Source of the DNA: Pseudovibrio flavus
Lineage (GTDB): Bacteria > Pseudomonadota > Alphaproteobacteria > Rhizobiales > Stappiaceae
NCBI RefSeq assembly: GCF_009711345.1
Contig: NZ_SMMA01000057.1
Span: forward strand, 26,952-90,951
Length of the DNA: 64,000 nucleotides
Direction: 5' to 3'
Of the stretch, positions 26,901 through 34,672 are shown one piece after another. Made by a program: the position numbers and the translations under genes. The notes beneath the pieces were generated by a model, which saw only the letters and a program-made list of their open reading frames with translations, was not told the DNA's origin and did no database searches. Position 1 is the stretch's first letter. Each line of letters starts with the position of its first letter.

Positions 26901-27369
26901 GTTCGGCGTGATAATTTATTAGGGTCGTAAACCGGTATTCTGGGTTTCCGAGCACGTTGTTGTCGTTCTTTTTGATCGATTCTACATACTTTTTGACGTA
27001 CTTTTCAAATTTGTCGGTAACGTGTTTTTCCTTGCCAACTAACTTTCTACCAGCCTGTTTGCTTTTGAGTACAAAAGGGGCTGATGTAACGTGATTAGGG
27101 TCTTTAATGAGTAGGGCTTTTGAAAAATCGAGCCCCATGCCTTTGACCGCTCTATCGTTTCGGTTTACTTCCAAGATAAAAGAAGCAGCATGTTTGATGT
27201 GCGATCGGGCAGGGATTGCAAAGGTAAGGCCGTTGATAGCCACTGTTACGATTCCGTGCCCCCTTACTTTACTAGCGTCCCAAGTCCCAGTAATTTTATT
27301 AAAGTCTAACGCTTCTAAAACTGTGGGGTTATCGATATAAAATGACGGGTCTAATTTAATAAGTTTCAT
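26875..27369 (-). CDS. Type III toxin-antitoxin system endoribonuclease toxin (ToxN/AbiQ/CptN-like)
   Basis: 164 residues from ATG 27369. The pattern of an Arg/Lys-Gly-x-G-hydrophobic strand, INGLTFAIPARSHIKHAASF and then KGMGLDFSKALLI matches the ToxN/AbiQ/CptN endoribonuclease fold: a small beta-barrel with a conserved SH-x-KH segment and a following D-x-x-KA segment. The toxin cuts cellular RNA and its own antitoxin precursor, and is held inactive by the repeat RNA. Directly upstream on the same strand are a terminator, two RNA repeats and a promoter, the diagnostic layout of type III systems. No clear SD, which fits low toxin expression. Subfamily CptN is favoured from repeat size and number, but not proven. 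Confidence 0.8.
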   Translation of the reverse strand: MKLIKLDPSFYIDNPTVLEALDFNKITGTWDASKVRGHGIVTVAINGLTFAIPARSHIKHAASFILEVNRNDRAVKGMGLDFSKALLIKDPNHVTSAPFVLKSKQAGRKLVGKEKHVTDKFEKYVKKYVESIKKNDNNVLGNPEYRFTTLINYHAELGISEQDH

Positions 27370-27381
27370 CGGTGACAACAC

Positions 27382-27416
27382 AAAAACAAAAAAACCCCGA
27401 CAGCCGTCAGGGTTTT
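27382..27416 (-). terminator. Attenuating terminator between antitoxin repeats and toxin
   Basis: On the minus strand AAAACCC-TGAC pairs with GTC-GGGGTTTT (27391-27401 with 27406-27416, one G-U pair, 4-base loop), followed by a long T-run with one G. In type III loci this terminator sets the high ratio of antitoxin RNA to toxin mRNA. Confidence 0.9.
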
Positions 27417-27430
27417 AAAGATAGCTAACA

Positions 27431-27524
27431 CAAGGAATTTGAGTTTTTAACGTGGGGATGTTCCTACCGCCACAACAAACAAGGAATTTAGGTTTTTAAC
27501 GTGGGGAAGTTCCTACCGCCACAA
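27431..27524 (-). ncRNA. Type III antitoxin RNA: two 45-nt tandem repeats
   Basis: Two repeats of 45 nt (27431-27475 and 27480-27524, period 49) differ at three positions. In the RNA sense (minus strand) each unit can form stem 1, GUGG (3-6) with CCAC (21-24), and stem 2, AGGAA (11-15) with UUCCU (39-43). These are interleaved, so each repeat can be an H-type pseudoknot, with an A-rich linker (28-32) suited to triplex contacts. All three differences (unit positions 17, 34 and 35) lie outside the stems. Such pseudoknots are the known inhibitors of ToxN-type toxins. Confidence 0.85.
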
Positions 27525-27536
27525 GCTATGCATTGA

Positions 27537-27565
27537 TTTAAACTACATATGCTCATTGATGTCAA
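27537..27565 (-). promoter_or_regulatory. Promoter of the type III toxin-antitoxin locus
   Basis: On the minus strand TTGACA (27560-27565) is followed after exactly 17 bases by TTTAAA (27537-27542). The predicted start is about 10 bases before the first RNA repeat. The -35 lies in ATTGA-CA-TCAAT, a small inverted repeat. Confidence 0.75.
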
Positions 27566-27617
27566 TAGTGTTTAATTGAAATCGGGTACGGATAGCTGGG
27601 AGTACATCACGGGTTAC

Positions 27618-27917
27618 TCAGCCTCGTAGATGAGCATTGACTTGCCTTTGAACAGGGATGCGGCGTTCGTTTTCTTCTTTGAGATTGTACCCTTTGATGT
27701 ACCTCAATGCTCCTTGAGCAGTGGTCACGGAAAAGTTTTCCGCCACCCCAAGATCATCAAGTTCATCCTCAATCCGTGCAATAAATTTTCTGTTTTCCAC
27801 GAAGCTCTCGCCAGCCATCTCACGGGCTGGATTGATAATGAAGTTCAGGAAGTCCAAAGAGGACATAGTTTGAGTGGTGGTGGAAGTGAGTGTTAGGTTG
27901 TTCATTTTATAACTCAT
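27618..27917 (-). CDS. Rha-like phage regulatory protein, short form
   Basis: 99 residues. After a Thr-rich start, SLDFLNFIINPAREMAGES...FIARIEDELDDLG matches the pattern found in Rha/antirepressor-type phage regulatory proteins, followed by a GYNLKEEN...RQVNAHLRG end. Full-length proteins of this kind are longer, so this is a short or truncated form. If real, it would act as a DNA-related regulator. Start could be Met18 of the frame. It is upstream of the toxin-antitoxin promoter on the same strand. Confidence 0.55.
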   Translation of the reverse strand: MSYKMNNLTLTSTTTQTMSSLDFLNFIINPAREMAGESFVENRKFIARIEDELDDLGVAENFSVTTAQGALRYIKGYNLKEENERRIPVQRQVNAHLRG

Positions 27918-27943
27918 AGATTATACATCCACAAATGGATGCT

Positions 27944-28084
27944 TTAGGAGAAAAAGAAAGGACTATCCAGCACAGCTTCAAGATCAAGTGAGCCGTGTGG
28001 TGGTGTTTCAGGGAATTCAGAGGCAGGAAACTGTGTCTCTAAATCTTCTTTGAAAGTCTGAAGTGCATCCACTAATGCATACAT
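27944..28084 (-). CDS. Short unrecognised protein or 3' remnant of a longer gene
   Basis: 46 residues from ATG 28084 to TAA 27944-27946. The sequence looks like real protein (YALVDALQTFKEDLE, then FPETPPHGSLDLEAV and a hydrophobic FFF end). The same frame remains open upstream to 28222 and reads plausibly (LNSYGTLAGNAWRLAQLL) but has no ATG, GTG or TTG before 28084. Either it uses a rare start or the 5' end has decayed. Family unknown. Confidence 0.4.
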   Translation of the reverse strand: MYALVDALQTFKEDLETQFPASEFPETPPHGSLDLEAVLDSPFFFS

Positions 28085-28307
28085 ATGGACAAAGTGAGAG
28101 CGTAATAGTTGCGCTAATCGCCATGCATTACCTGCAAGCGTTCCATAGCTATTTAGAATGCAGCGAATTGATAATTGTAAAGTGCGCTTAAAATGAGAGT
28201 TGTGTGAATAAATATCCGAAAATTAAATCTATAATAGACACACAGAGAAAGCTCATGTCTTCAATTAAAGAAGACTAGTTCACTGATTGCATTATCGGAA
28301 AACAACG

Positions 28308-29303
28308 ATGTTAAAGATGCGACGCTTATTCGTTTTATTGCTGTTGATTCTATTCATGCTTTTTTTCGGTATTCATCTAGGTACGAAAGAGGCTAAGGCG
28401 ATTTCTTGGGAAGCGGCCATCAAAGCTGTACAAGACAGAGAAGCTTCATATTATGAGCGTGCCAATGAACTTCGCAAGAAAGACCCAGCCTCTCTTGGGT
28501 CAATTTTTGGCACCTATCGAATGAGAGAACACCGCTGTTCAATTTTAGGGCGGATGGTAGGCAAAAAAGCTGCGATTGTTCATTTGGAAACCTCTGATGA
28601 ACCAGAGGCAGAAACGACATATGATTATTTAGTCGCCGCCCAAAGCCTAACCAACTGGCTTCATGCCATTGATAGCCTAAAAGACCTCCACAAGACACGT
28701 AAGGTGAGACTATGGAATTCGGAATGTGTAGGACAAATGGGTATTTCCTACGCATTCCTAGTCGACGATTTGGAGCCAGATGCATTTTTTGACATCATTC
28801 AAATTGGTTACAGCAAGGAAGAAGTTCTGCACATACTGGGACCTGTGACCGAAGGCTATCACGACAGCTTGCTAGCAGCTCTCGATGCCAACCCTAACGT
28901 GACTACGGTTGCTCTTGGAAGTTCAGGGGGGAATGTGATTGAAGCAATAAATGCAGGTATTGAAATTCGGTCTAGAGGTCTAGAAACTGTCCTCTGGGGA
29001 GATTGCTTTTCTGCGTGTCCTCTAGTTTTTTGGGGCGGAACAAGGCGAACAATATGGGACCCACCTCAGCAATTGGGCATGCATCAAATCTACACCGGAC
29101 GTGGCAAGTCCATACCACTAGATCATGATTTGTATAAATTGGTTGCGATCTATGCGAAGAGCATGGGCGTAAATGCGCAAAAGGCATTGTCGTACATGTA
29201 TTCTGCACCGCCAGAGGACATGTTTATACCTACAAGTCAGCAACTATGTGATGCATCAATGGCAACGTGGATACAACGAAGCTGCTCAGCGCCAAATCAC
29301 TAA
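28308..29303 (+). CDS. Secreted/periplasmic ClpP-fold protein (COG3904-like)
   Basis: 331 residues from ATG 28308 (GGAAA upstream; TTG 28287 also in frame). An N-terminal membrane anchor or signal (about residues 4-20, mostly Leu/Phe/Ile) predicts export. The C-terminal half has the ClpP/crotonase-like pattern: LGSSGGNVIEAINAG, then SRGLETVLWGDCFSACPLVFWGG with the Ser in a C-x-S-A-C setting, and LGMHQIY with a His at the place of the catalytic His. It may be a serine peptidase of the envelope. The N-terminal half is unrecognised. Confidence 0.7.
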   Translation: MLKMRRLFVLLLLILFMLFFGIHLGTKEAKAISWEAAIKAVQDREASYYERANELRKKDPASLGSIFGTYRMREHRCSILGRMVGKKAAIVHLETSDEPEAETTYDYLVAAQSLTNWLHAIDSLKDLHKTRKVRLWNSECVGQMGISYAFLVDDLEPDAFFDIIQIGYSKEEVLHILGPVTEGYHDSLLAALDANPNVTTVALGSSGGNVIEAINAGIEIRSRGLETVLWGDCFSACPLVFWGGTRRTIWDPPQQLGMHQIYTGRGKSIPLDHDLYKLVAIYAKSMGVNAQKALSYMYSAPPEDMFIPTSQQLCDASMATWIQRSCSAPNH

Positions 29304-29522
29304 GCACTAATAGAGAAACAATCTTCTTCACACTGTGCGCTTACACCCAGATGAGCATATAAAAATAGGGGCAGGCGCGTTTAGTTTTCTAGTTTCAATA
29401 GTGCCACTATGGGAATGTGTAACTGGTTGTATATAACTAAAATTACAATTCTAGATTTAAATTACCTAATCATGCTACCCATTTTCTCAGTATCATAGCT
29501 ACATCACATAGTGGGGTTTAAC

Positions 29523-29897
29523 GTGAAAAAGTTTGTACTGAGAAGCTTGATGTTGAGCTTGCTGGGGGGAGCTGTTGCGGGCTGTGCAGCGGCCCCCAAG
29601 TCTCCAATGGAAGTTAGATTAAATCGTGCCGCAGGTGCGCGTATCGCAGCAGAGCAGTGTCCTGCCTATGGTGGTTACGCATCCGCCCAAAAAATGCTCA
29701 GCGACGCATCCAAAAACGCTGCAGAGGCCAAGAGGCTTGGTGCCACAAAAGAAGACTATGAAAAGGCAAAGAAAAACGTGAACGGAGCATTCATGACAAC
29801 GGTATTCATGGTTGGGCAGCCTGCAGCGTGCAATAGCATTATCAACCAGCTCGCAATTGGCGGCACAAAGTCACCTGAACACTCCGATGAATTCTGA
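29523..29897 (+). CDS. Small lipoprotein, unknown function
   Basis: 124 residues from GTG 29523, with GTGGGG six bases upstream; a GTG at 29511 is also in frame but has no SD. The signal peptide ends in a lipobox-like AVAGC, so the Cys should be lipidated. The mature part is Ala-rich and helical, with two more Cys. It resembles no family I know. A promoter is probable in the AT-rich 29304-29510. Confidence 0.6.
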   Translation: MKKFVLRSLMLSLLGGAVAGCAAAPKSPMEVRLNRAAGARIAAEQCPAYGGYASAQKMLSDASKNAAEAKRLGATKEDYEKAKKNVNGAFMTTVFMVGQPAACNSIINQLAIGGTKSPEHSDEF

Positions 29898-30071
29898 GGT
29901 TAAATTACTTGGGAAACTGAGGCGTATAAACGCCTTGGTTCGCTCTTGGGAAAAGACATAAACACCCCAACACTAACAAAACCTCTATCCACGGCATAGC
30001 TATTAGCCAACATAGCTGAAGGCAAGTGTCCTTCAAGGCAGCCGTAAAATACGGCTTTCAAAAGACAAACT

Positions 30072-30704
30072 CTATTTTCTTAAGCAAACGCTAACGTTTT
30101 CACTTACGAGCACCTTCCGTATTTCGGTAATAAAAGCGTCATTCCTCAAAATACAAGATAGTAATTTCTTTGCTTCAAAATCATCAGCCCAAGCAAGTCC
30201 CCCACCCAATATGTCAGAAATTCCAAATGATTTGCGCACCTTCATGCAGCCAAGCGGCATTTTACATGAATCGTTTACTGCCTGTCTTTGCAACTCTTGT
30301 AATAAATGAGTATAAATGAAGGCTCGTTCAACATCACCGATCTCCGACATTGTATTCATCATATCTCTGATGGCACGGGCAGAGCGGGTGTATATTTCTT
30401 CTGGAGAGCTGTGATGTGTAGCTCTTACAGCAGCTGCCACTCGCCCTAAATTGGTGGAGTCCCCGAAATGCTCGACCATCCCACTAGTGAAATGAAAGGC
30501 ATCTAGATCGCGATTGCGAATTAGGAACTTAGCTATGTCGTTACAATCCTCGTATGATTCAATAGGTTTTAAAGACAAGAAGGCATTATATCCAGCGCAT
30601 ACGTAAACTCTGTCAAAATAACCATCTACATTCCTAATTGAACGCTCTTGACCGATTGCTATTCCATTAGTAAACGCAAATATAACTACCAGAATAAACC
30701 TCAT
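30072..30704 (-). CDS. Exported hypothetical protein
   Basis: 210 residues with a signal peptide (MRFILVVIFAFTNGIAIGQ). The mature part is helical, with six Cys spread along it (for example VCAGYN, EDCND, DSCKMPLGC, SCILR and SVCL), consistent with a disulphide-bonded periplasmic protein. Family unknown. It is AT-rich like its island neighbours. Confidence 0.6.
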   Translation of the reverse strand: MRFILVVIFAFTNGIAIGQERSIRNVDGYFDRVYVCAGYNAFLSLKPIESYEDCNDIAKFLIRNRDLDAFHFTSGMVEHFGDSTNLGRVAAAVRATHHSSPEEIYTRSARAIRDMMNTMSEIGDVERAFIYTHLLQELQRQAVNDSCKMPLGCMKVRKSFGISDILGGGLAWADDFEAKKLLSCILRNDAFITEIRKVLVSENVSVCLRK

Positions 30705-30800
30705 TTATATCCTTTCAGGAAATATAGATGTAAATAGTAAATTATATTTATCAAAAAACGAATCTAATAATACTATTTCAGATTTTTAGGCGTTTAGAAG

Positions 30801-31659
30801 GGGCCTGTTGCAAACTTTGCTCTGGAATGGGAGGATCAGGTTTTTCGAGACAGGCTGTATCTATGAACAACGCTTTCAAAGGTCGCCATTTCACTGGTGA
30901 AGTTGTGTTGTGGGCAGTGCGTTGGTATCGCCGGCATGGGATCAGCTATAGGGACCTCGAACAAATGATGGCTGAGCGCGGTGTTCGCGTTGATCACGCC
31001 ACAATCTACCGGTGGGTTCAGTCTTATGCTCCGGAAATGGAGCGCCGATTGCGCCGGCACTGGCGCCGTCCAGTCTCAAACAGCTGGAGGGTCGACGAGA
31101 CCTATGTCAAGGTTCGTGGCAAGTGGGCCTATCTGTACCGGGCCGTCGATAAATTCGGGAACACGATTGATTTCTATCTGTCTCCAACACGCAAAGCCTT
31201 GGGAGGCCTGAAAGACTGGGAAAAGCCTCACGTCATCAACACTGACAAAGCACCGACCTATGGCATAGCCATTCGTCAACTCAAAGCTGGAGGCAAGTGT
31301 CCCGAGACCACTCAGCATCACCGCGTCAAGTACCTCAACAATGTCGTTGAAGCCGATCATGGCAAGTTGAAGCAGTTGATCAGGCCGGTACGGGGCTTCA
31401 AAACCATGAAGACCGCTTATGCAACAATCAAGGGGTTCGAAGTCATGCGGGCGTTGCGCAAGGGCCAATCCAACATCTTCAACCTATCCAAAGACATTAC
31501 AGGTGAGGCGCGCATTGTTGAGCGGGCGTTCGGTGTTGGCTCTTGCGCCTTGTCAGAGGCAATGGCTTTGGTCAAAAGCCGTCTTGATGGAGCAATGGCG
31601 TGAACCACAGAGCCACTTATGGCCTTAAGTCGCCCAAACTCACGGTTTGCAACAAAGCC
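30801..31659 (+). mobile_element. IS6-family insertion sequence, about 0.86 kb
   Basis: Ends are GGGCCTGTTGCAAAC at 30801 and the inverted GTTTGCAACAAAGCC finishing at 31659, matching 12 of 15 positions and resembling the GGC..TGTTGCAAA ends of IS6/IS26-type elements. One transposase gene fills it. No 8-bp target duplication is seen (TTTAGAAG against ATACGGAG), so the flanks have probably recombined since insertion. Confidence 0.88.
30863..31603 (+). CDS. IS6-family transposase
   Basis: 246 residues from ATG 30863 (a 12-residue longer frame is open upstream). It starts with FKGRHFTGEVVLWAVRWY and has a helix-turn-helix around residues 30-55. The DDE residues are visible: Asp78 in RVDETYVKV, Asp128 in NTDKAP and Glu163 in VVEADHGKLK. 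Length and order are normal for IS6 transposases, so it appears intact. Confidence 0.95.
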   Translation: MNNAFKGRHFTGEVVLWAVRWYRRHGISYRDLEQMMAERGVRVDHATIYRWVQSYAPEMERRLRRHWRRPVSNSWRVDETYVKVRGKWAYLYRAVDKFGNTIDFYLSPTRKALGGLKDWEKPHVINTDKAPTYGIAIRQLKAGGKCPETTQHHRVKYLNNVVEADHGKLKQLIRPVRGFKTMKTAYATIKGFEVMRALRKGQSNIFNLSKDITGEARIVERAFGVGSCALSEAMALVKSRLDGAMA

Positions 31660-31672
31660 ATACGGAGCAAAT

Positions 31673-31816
31673 ATGAGTTTCAAGGCAGTTTTCATAGGTG
31701 ATAATGAACTGCGGTTTATGACCTACAGGGACGGTATTTATAGTTTTTGGGGTACCAACATTGCCACCAAAGAAGTAGGCCTGCTTTCTGAGTTAACTAC
31801 TGAAGAGATAAAGTAA
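31673..31816 (+). CDS. Short protein directly after the IS
   Basis: 47 residues from ATG 31673 with GGAGC six bases upstream, starting only 14 bases past the IS end. It reads as a small beta-type domain (FKAVFIGDNELRFMTYRDG...). The frame runs back into the IS without a stop. Family unknown. Confidence 0.4.
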   Translation: MSFKAVFIGDNELRFMTYRDGIYSFWGTNIATKEVGLLSELTTEEIK

Positions 31817-32163
31817 TTCCCATACTGCGTGCTCGAAGATTGCACTCCAGATCCGCAGGTTCTATTAATAATGGTCTAAGCGATCCGTTTACTGGGATTG
31901 CATTCTATATGAAGGTTTTTTCAGCGGTGCCCAAAACGCAATCAGTTGAGAACTGGACTGCGAGGGAGGTGGAAATAGCTCGAGGTTATCCTGCAGCTAG
32001 GTGGCACTTTCACGGTAGGCGGTCGGGAGGGTGTTGGTGCGACTGTGAGTTAGGACGGCCGAGTCCAGCAAGGCTGCTACTTCGTGAGAGTTAGCTGAAA
32101 CACGAGACAGGTTGTTTTTGTCTTGTAGAGCATTTTTAGAAAATCTTAGCGCTAAGGGGTCCT

Positions 32164-32718
32164 ATGCAAAACAGTAAACAGGTGCAATCCATAGATTATA
32201 AATCTGCATTCTACAGCCCTGTGGTGATATGGGTATTGTTTTGCTTTTTCTCTTACACTGTTGGTCAAGTAGTTTTTGGTAATACATTCAGCTATTTATT
32301 TATGGGCGGAGACAGCTTTATTGGCTTTCTTACGAAGCCGACAGGATTTTGCGGGGAATATTCAGGGGAGTTTGATTTAGAAACTGTCGCTTGCCGGCTT
32401 CTCTATCCAGAAGCAGTGGTAACTCTCGTATACTTACCACTTTTTTTGATAGCTTTGATTGCGTGGTGCGGGACCATGTTACACGCAAGGTGTTTCTTGT
32501 TATTTGTCGATCGACGTCAGAGGTTTATAATAGTCGTAGCAATGAGCGTTTATATGCTTATTTGGTTTGCGTTTTCTTTAAGTATGTTGCCTAAGTATTT
32601 CTTCTTTACTGGCCCTATCCATGGGTTCCATCCATTACTTCCCCTTGTAAATAGTACATTCAACTTTGTAGTTCCGGTGATTTCTTGGATTGTTTTAGAT
32701 CGGGTTACAATTCGCTAG
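32164..32718 (+). CDS. Integral membrane protein, unknown function
   Basis: 184 residues with AAGGGG just before the ATG. About four membrane spans (roughly residues 19-42, 81-101, 116-136 and 158-178). Between the first two is a presumably exported loop with two Cys in TGFCGEY and TVACRLL. AT-rich. No family recognised. Confidence 0.6.
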   Translation: MQNSKQVQSIDYKSAFYSPVVIWVLFCFFSYTVGQVVFGNTFSYLFMGGDSFIGFLTKPTGFCGEYSGEFDLETVACRLLYPEAVVTLVYLPLFLIALIAWCGTMLHARCFLLFVDRRQRFIIVVAMSVYMLIWFAFSLSMLPKYFFFTGPIHGFHPLLPLVNSTFNFVVPVISWIVLDRVTIR

Positions 32719-32841
32719 GTACGATTTAAAGGCTGAATTAGAGTTTGATCGAAATAGCTGAGACTCTCTAGTAACGGCTCCTTAGCAAAAATTTGCGCGT
32801 AAAAAGTAATTTCAGCGGATATACGCGGAGCTGAACAAGTT

Positions 32842-32916
32842 TGATGGAGCAATGGCGTGAAACACAGCGCCACTTATGGCCTTAAGCCGTCCATACTCAC
32901 GGTTTGCAACAGTGCC
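32842..32916 (+). mobile_element. Remnant of the right end of an IS6-family element
   Basis: 75 bases match the last part of the IS at 30801-31659 (end of the transposase gene through the terminal repeat) with several differences, and finish in GGTTTGCAACAGTGCC. The rest of that copy is missing. The remaining part of 32719-33112 holds no clear gene. Confidence 0.8.
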
Positions 32917-33112
32917 CAAATTTCTCAAATCTGAACTAATTACATTTTTGTGAATTGAATACTTGTTGGAAGTCAGCCATTGACATCCCCTCCGTAACTT
33001 CGGAGGTATAAAGCAGTCCGAGCGGTCGCAGTTTCAACCAGTTCGTGTAGAATACGGACCTAGGAATTCCAACAAAATCCAGATCTTCATGCGGCGCACT
33101 TAGATTTGACAG

Positions 33113-33406
33113 TCAAAAATGCGCACCCATACCAGTCATTATACACCTGTCTTCTTCCGCTACGCTATCACCCCAGAAGTAAATAGCAGTTATTTCTATG
33201 ATGAAGTCACCGACATATCTATCTATGCGACAATTTTTCATCTTAAATAACTGCGCATTACCTTCAACGAGTGGGAGTTCACTTTCTGATAAATCAGTTG
33301 GCGCTCTCCTCGTGAACTGTATTTCAACACTCTGAAAAGTATCTGCAAATTTCCCAGCACTTGGAGTGAAAAGGGGGAGTTCATAACTTCCTGAGTTTAT
33401 CCCCAT
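33113..33406 (-). CDS. Hypothetical protein
   Basis: 97 residues, no signal peptide or membrane span, mixed alpha/beta character (SVEIQFTRRAP, FIIEITAIYFWGD). Not recognised. It lies between IS remnants and could be the 3' part of a broken gene, since its start has no strong SD. Confidence 0.35.
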   Translation of the reverse strand: MGINSGSYELPLFTPSAGKFADTFQSVEIQFTRRAPTDLSESELPLVEGNAQLFKMKNCRIDRYVGDFIIEITAIYFWGDSVAEEDRCIMTGMGAHF

Positions 33407-33499
33407 AGCACTATAAATTATTAAGTCGCCCCAAACTCGATCGTTAGCGTTTTTTGATCCAAATCGTAATCGCTTCAGCGGCTTTTTTGCTGTACTATC

Positions 33500-33700
33500 T
33501 TACCTTGGCTGCCTATAGACTTCTACCAAGCCCTTATCAGGCGCAAACCAATACCCGTCTTCGACATCATCAATTTCGATCATTGTTAGTGAATGGTGAC
33601 ACGCTCTTTCTTGAGCCGCAGCCGAAAGGCCCGAAAACACCAAGAATATGATGCAAATTGAATAGACATCAAAGCTTCGACGTCCTCCTGGGGTCACCAT
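33500..33700 (-). CDS. Small exported hypothetical protein
   Basis: 66 residues from ATG 33700, which has GGAGTGG five bases upstream; the frame is open further but is interrupted in sense by an IS-end-like sequence at 33776-33796. A signal-like hydrophobic stretch (YSICIIFLVFSGLSAAAQ) is followed by a short acidic mature part. Unknown function. Confidence 0.4.
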   Translation of the reverse strand: MVTPGGRRSFDVYSICIIFLVFSGLSAAAQERACHHSLTMIEIDDVEDGYWFAPDKGLVEVYRQPR

Positions 33701-33775
33701 GTTGCCACTCCAGCAGCTCCATCTTGACCTGGCTACGGTCGCAGCGAGCCGTTTAAGGGAATTGTTTTCGATGGG

Positions 33776-33796
33776 AAAACTTTTTGCAACAGTGCC
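33776..33796 (+). repeat. Isolated IS6-like terminal repeat
   Basis: Ends in TTTTTGCAACAGTGCC, whose reverse complement GGCACTGTTGCAAAAA is the typical outer end of IS6-family elements. A degenerate relative lies at 34083-34104 in the same direction (TTTTTGCAATATAGCC). Between the two no transposase is left. Confidence 0.5.
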
Positions 33797-34114
33797 AAGC
33801 AGCAAGACAGAATAGTTTACGACGCTTTTGCAAGCACGGCCAAACGGCGTGTCGTCAGGCTTTGCGCGAAGCCTCGGAACAAAGGCCAGAGCCCCCTCAA
33901 GAACCCATAGCTCTTCGCGCCGTACAGAAGTCCTCGCATCTTCTGACATAACCGTACCTCTAACGCATAAAGCAACCAAATAGTGAAATGTACGTAGGGT
34001 AAGGCCGGCCAGTGGTCAATAAGGAAAACGCAGCCTACGCGAGCGTTGTTGCAAGCTGTGCGTTCGGGCGTTTTTGGCCTGGTGAACTTTTTGCAATATA
34101 GCCAGCGGCTTGCT

Positions 34115-34672
34115 TCAAGTCGTTTCCAGTTCCCTTGAAATTCTCCTAATAGTGCGAACATCGCAGCCGAGCTTTCGGCTGATAGCGCTCTTGTTCATAC
34201 CTTGCTCCATAAGAGAAGCCACTTCGCTGCGGTCAATGGTGGGCGCTCGGCCTTTGTACTTGCCTGCTGCTTTCGCTTTGGCAATGCCTTCCATCTGGCG
34301 CTCTTTTCGCAGTTCCGTTTCGAACTCCGCAAATCCGGCCAGCATGGTAACGAAGAGCTTTCCTTCACTGGTACTGGTGTCGATACTTTGCTTTAGAATA
34401 CGCAGCTCGACCCCGCGAGCCTTCAAGTCTTCCACTAGCTTCAGGAGATCTACAGCAGAGCGAGCAAGGCGGTCCATGCGCGTGACCACCAAAGTATCGC
34501 CGGACTTTACGAACTCGAGTAGTAGCTTCAATTCATCACGCCCCTCCCGCGAGGTGCCGGAAACTTTCTCTGAACGAATGAAGTCGCATCCGGCAGCTTT
34601 GAGTTCTTGTTCCTGAATAGACAAGTCCTGTCCGGTTGTGGAGACGCGGGCGTAGCCGAAGACGGTAGGCAT
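34115..34672 (-). CDS. Serine recombinase (Tn3-type resolvase/invertase family)
   Basis: 185 residues. The catalytic domain begins VFGYARVSTTGQDLSIQEQ with the nucleophile Ser11; RMDRLARSAVDLL carries the conserved arginines, and a C-terminal helix-turn-helix is seen in NKSAISRKLGCDVRTIRRI. Such proteins resolve transposon cointegrates or invert DNA. No Tn3 transposase is present, so it is probably a leftover of a transposon. Its site should be upstream, in 34673-34986, where no gene is seen. Confidence 0.9.
   Translation of the reverse strand: MPTVFGYARVSTTGQDLSIQEQELKAAGCDFIRSEKVSGTSREGRDELKLLLEFVKSGDTLVVTRMDRLARSAVDLLKLVEDLKARGVELRILKQSIDTSTSEGKLFVTMLAGFAEFETELRKERQMEGIAKAKAAGKYKGRAPTIDRSEVASLMEQGMNKSAISRKLGCDVRTIRRISRELETT

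Noticed and set aside
27431-27524. Possible CRISPR array
   Set aside because: There are only two repeats, separated by 4 bases, no spacers of CRISPR length and no cas genes. Promoter, terminator and toxin gene identify them as type III antitoxin repeats.
31840-32094. 84-codon plus-strand frame after the IS
   Set aside because: It starts at a TTG without SD, has Arg/Ser/Gly/Cys-rich composition of a shadow frame at its end, and lies among IS traces. Not supported as a gene.
33817-34161. Frames on the minus strand upstream of 33700 and behind the resolvase
   Set aside because: They are interrupted by IS-end-like sequence and do not resemble known proteins; no ribosome sites.
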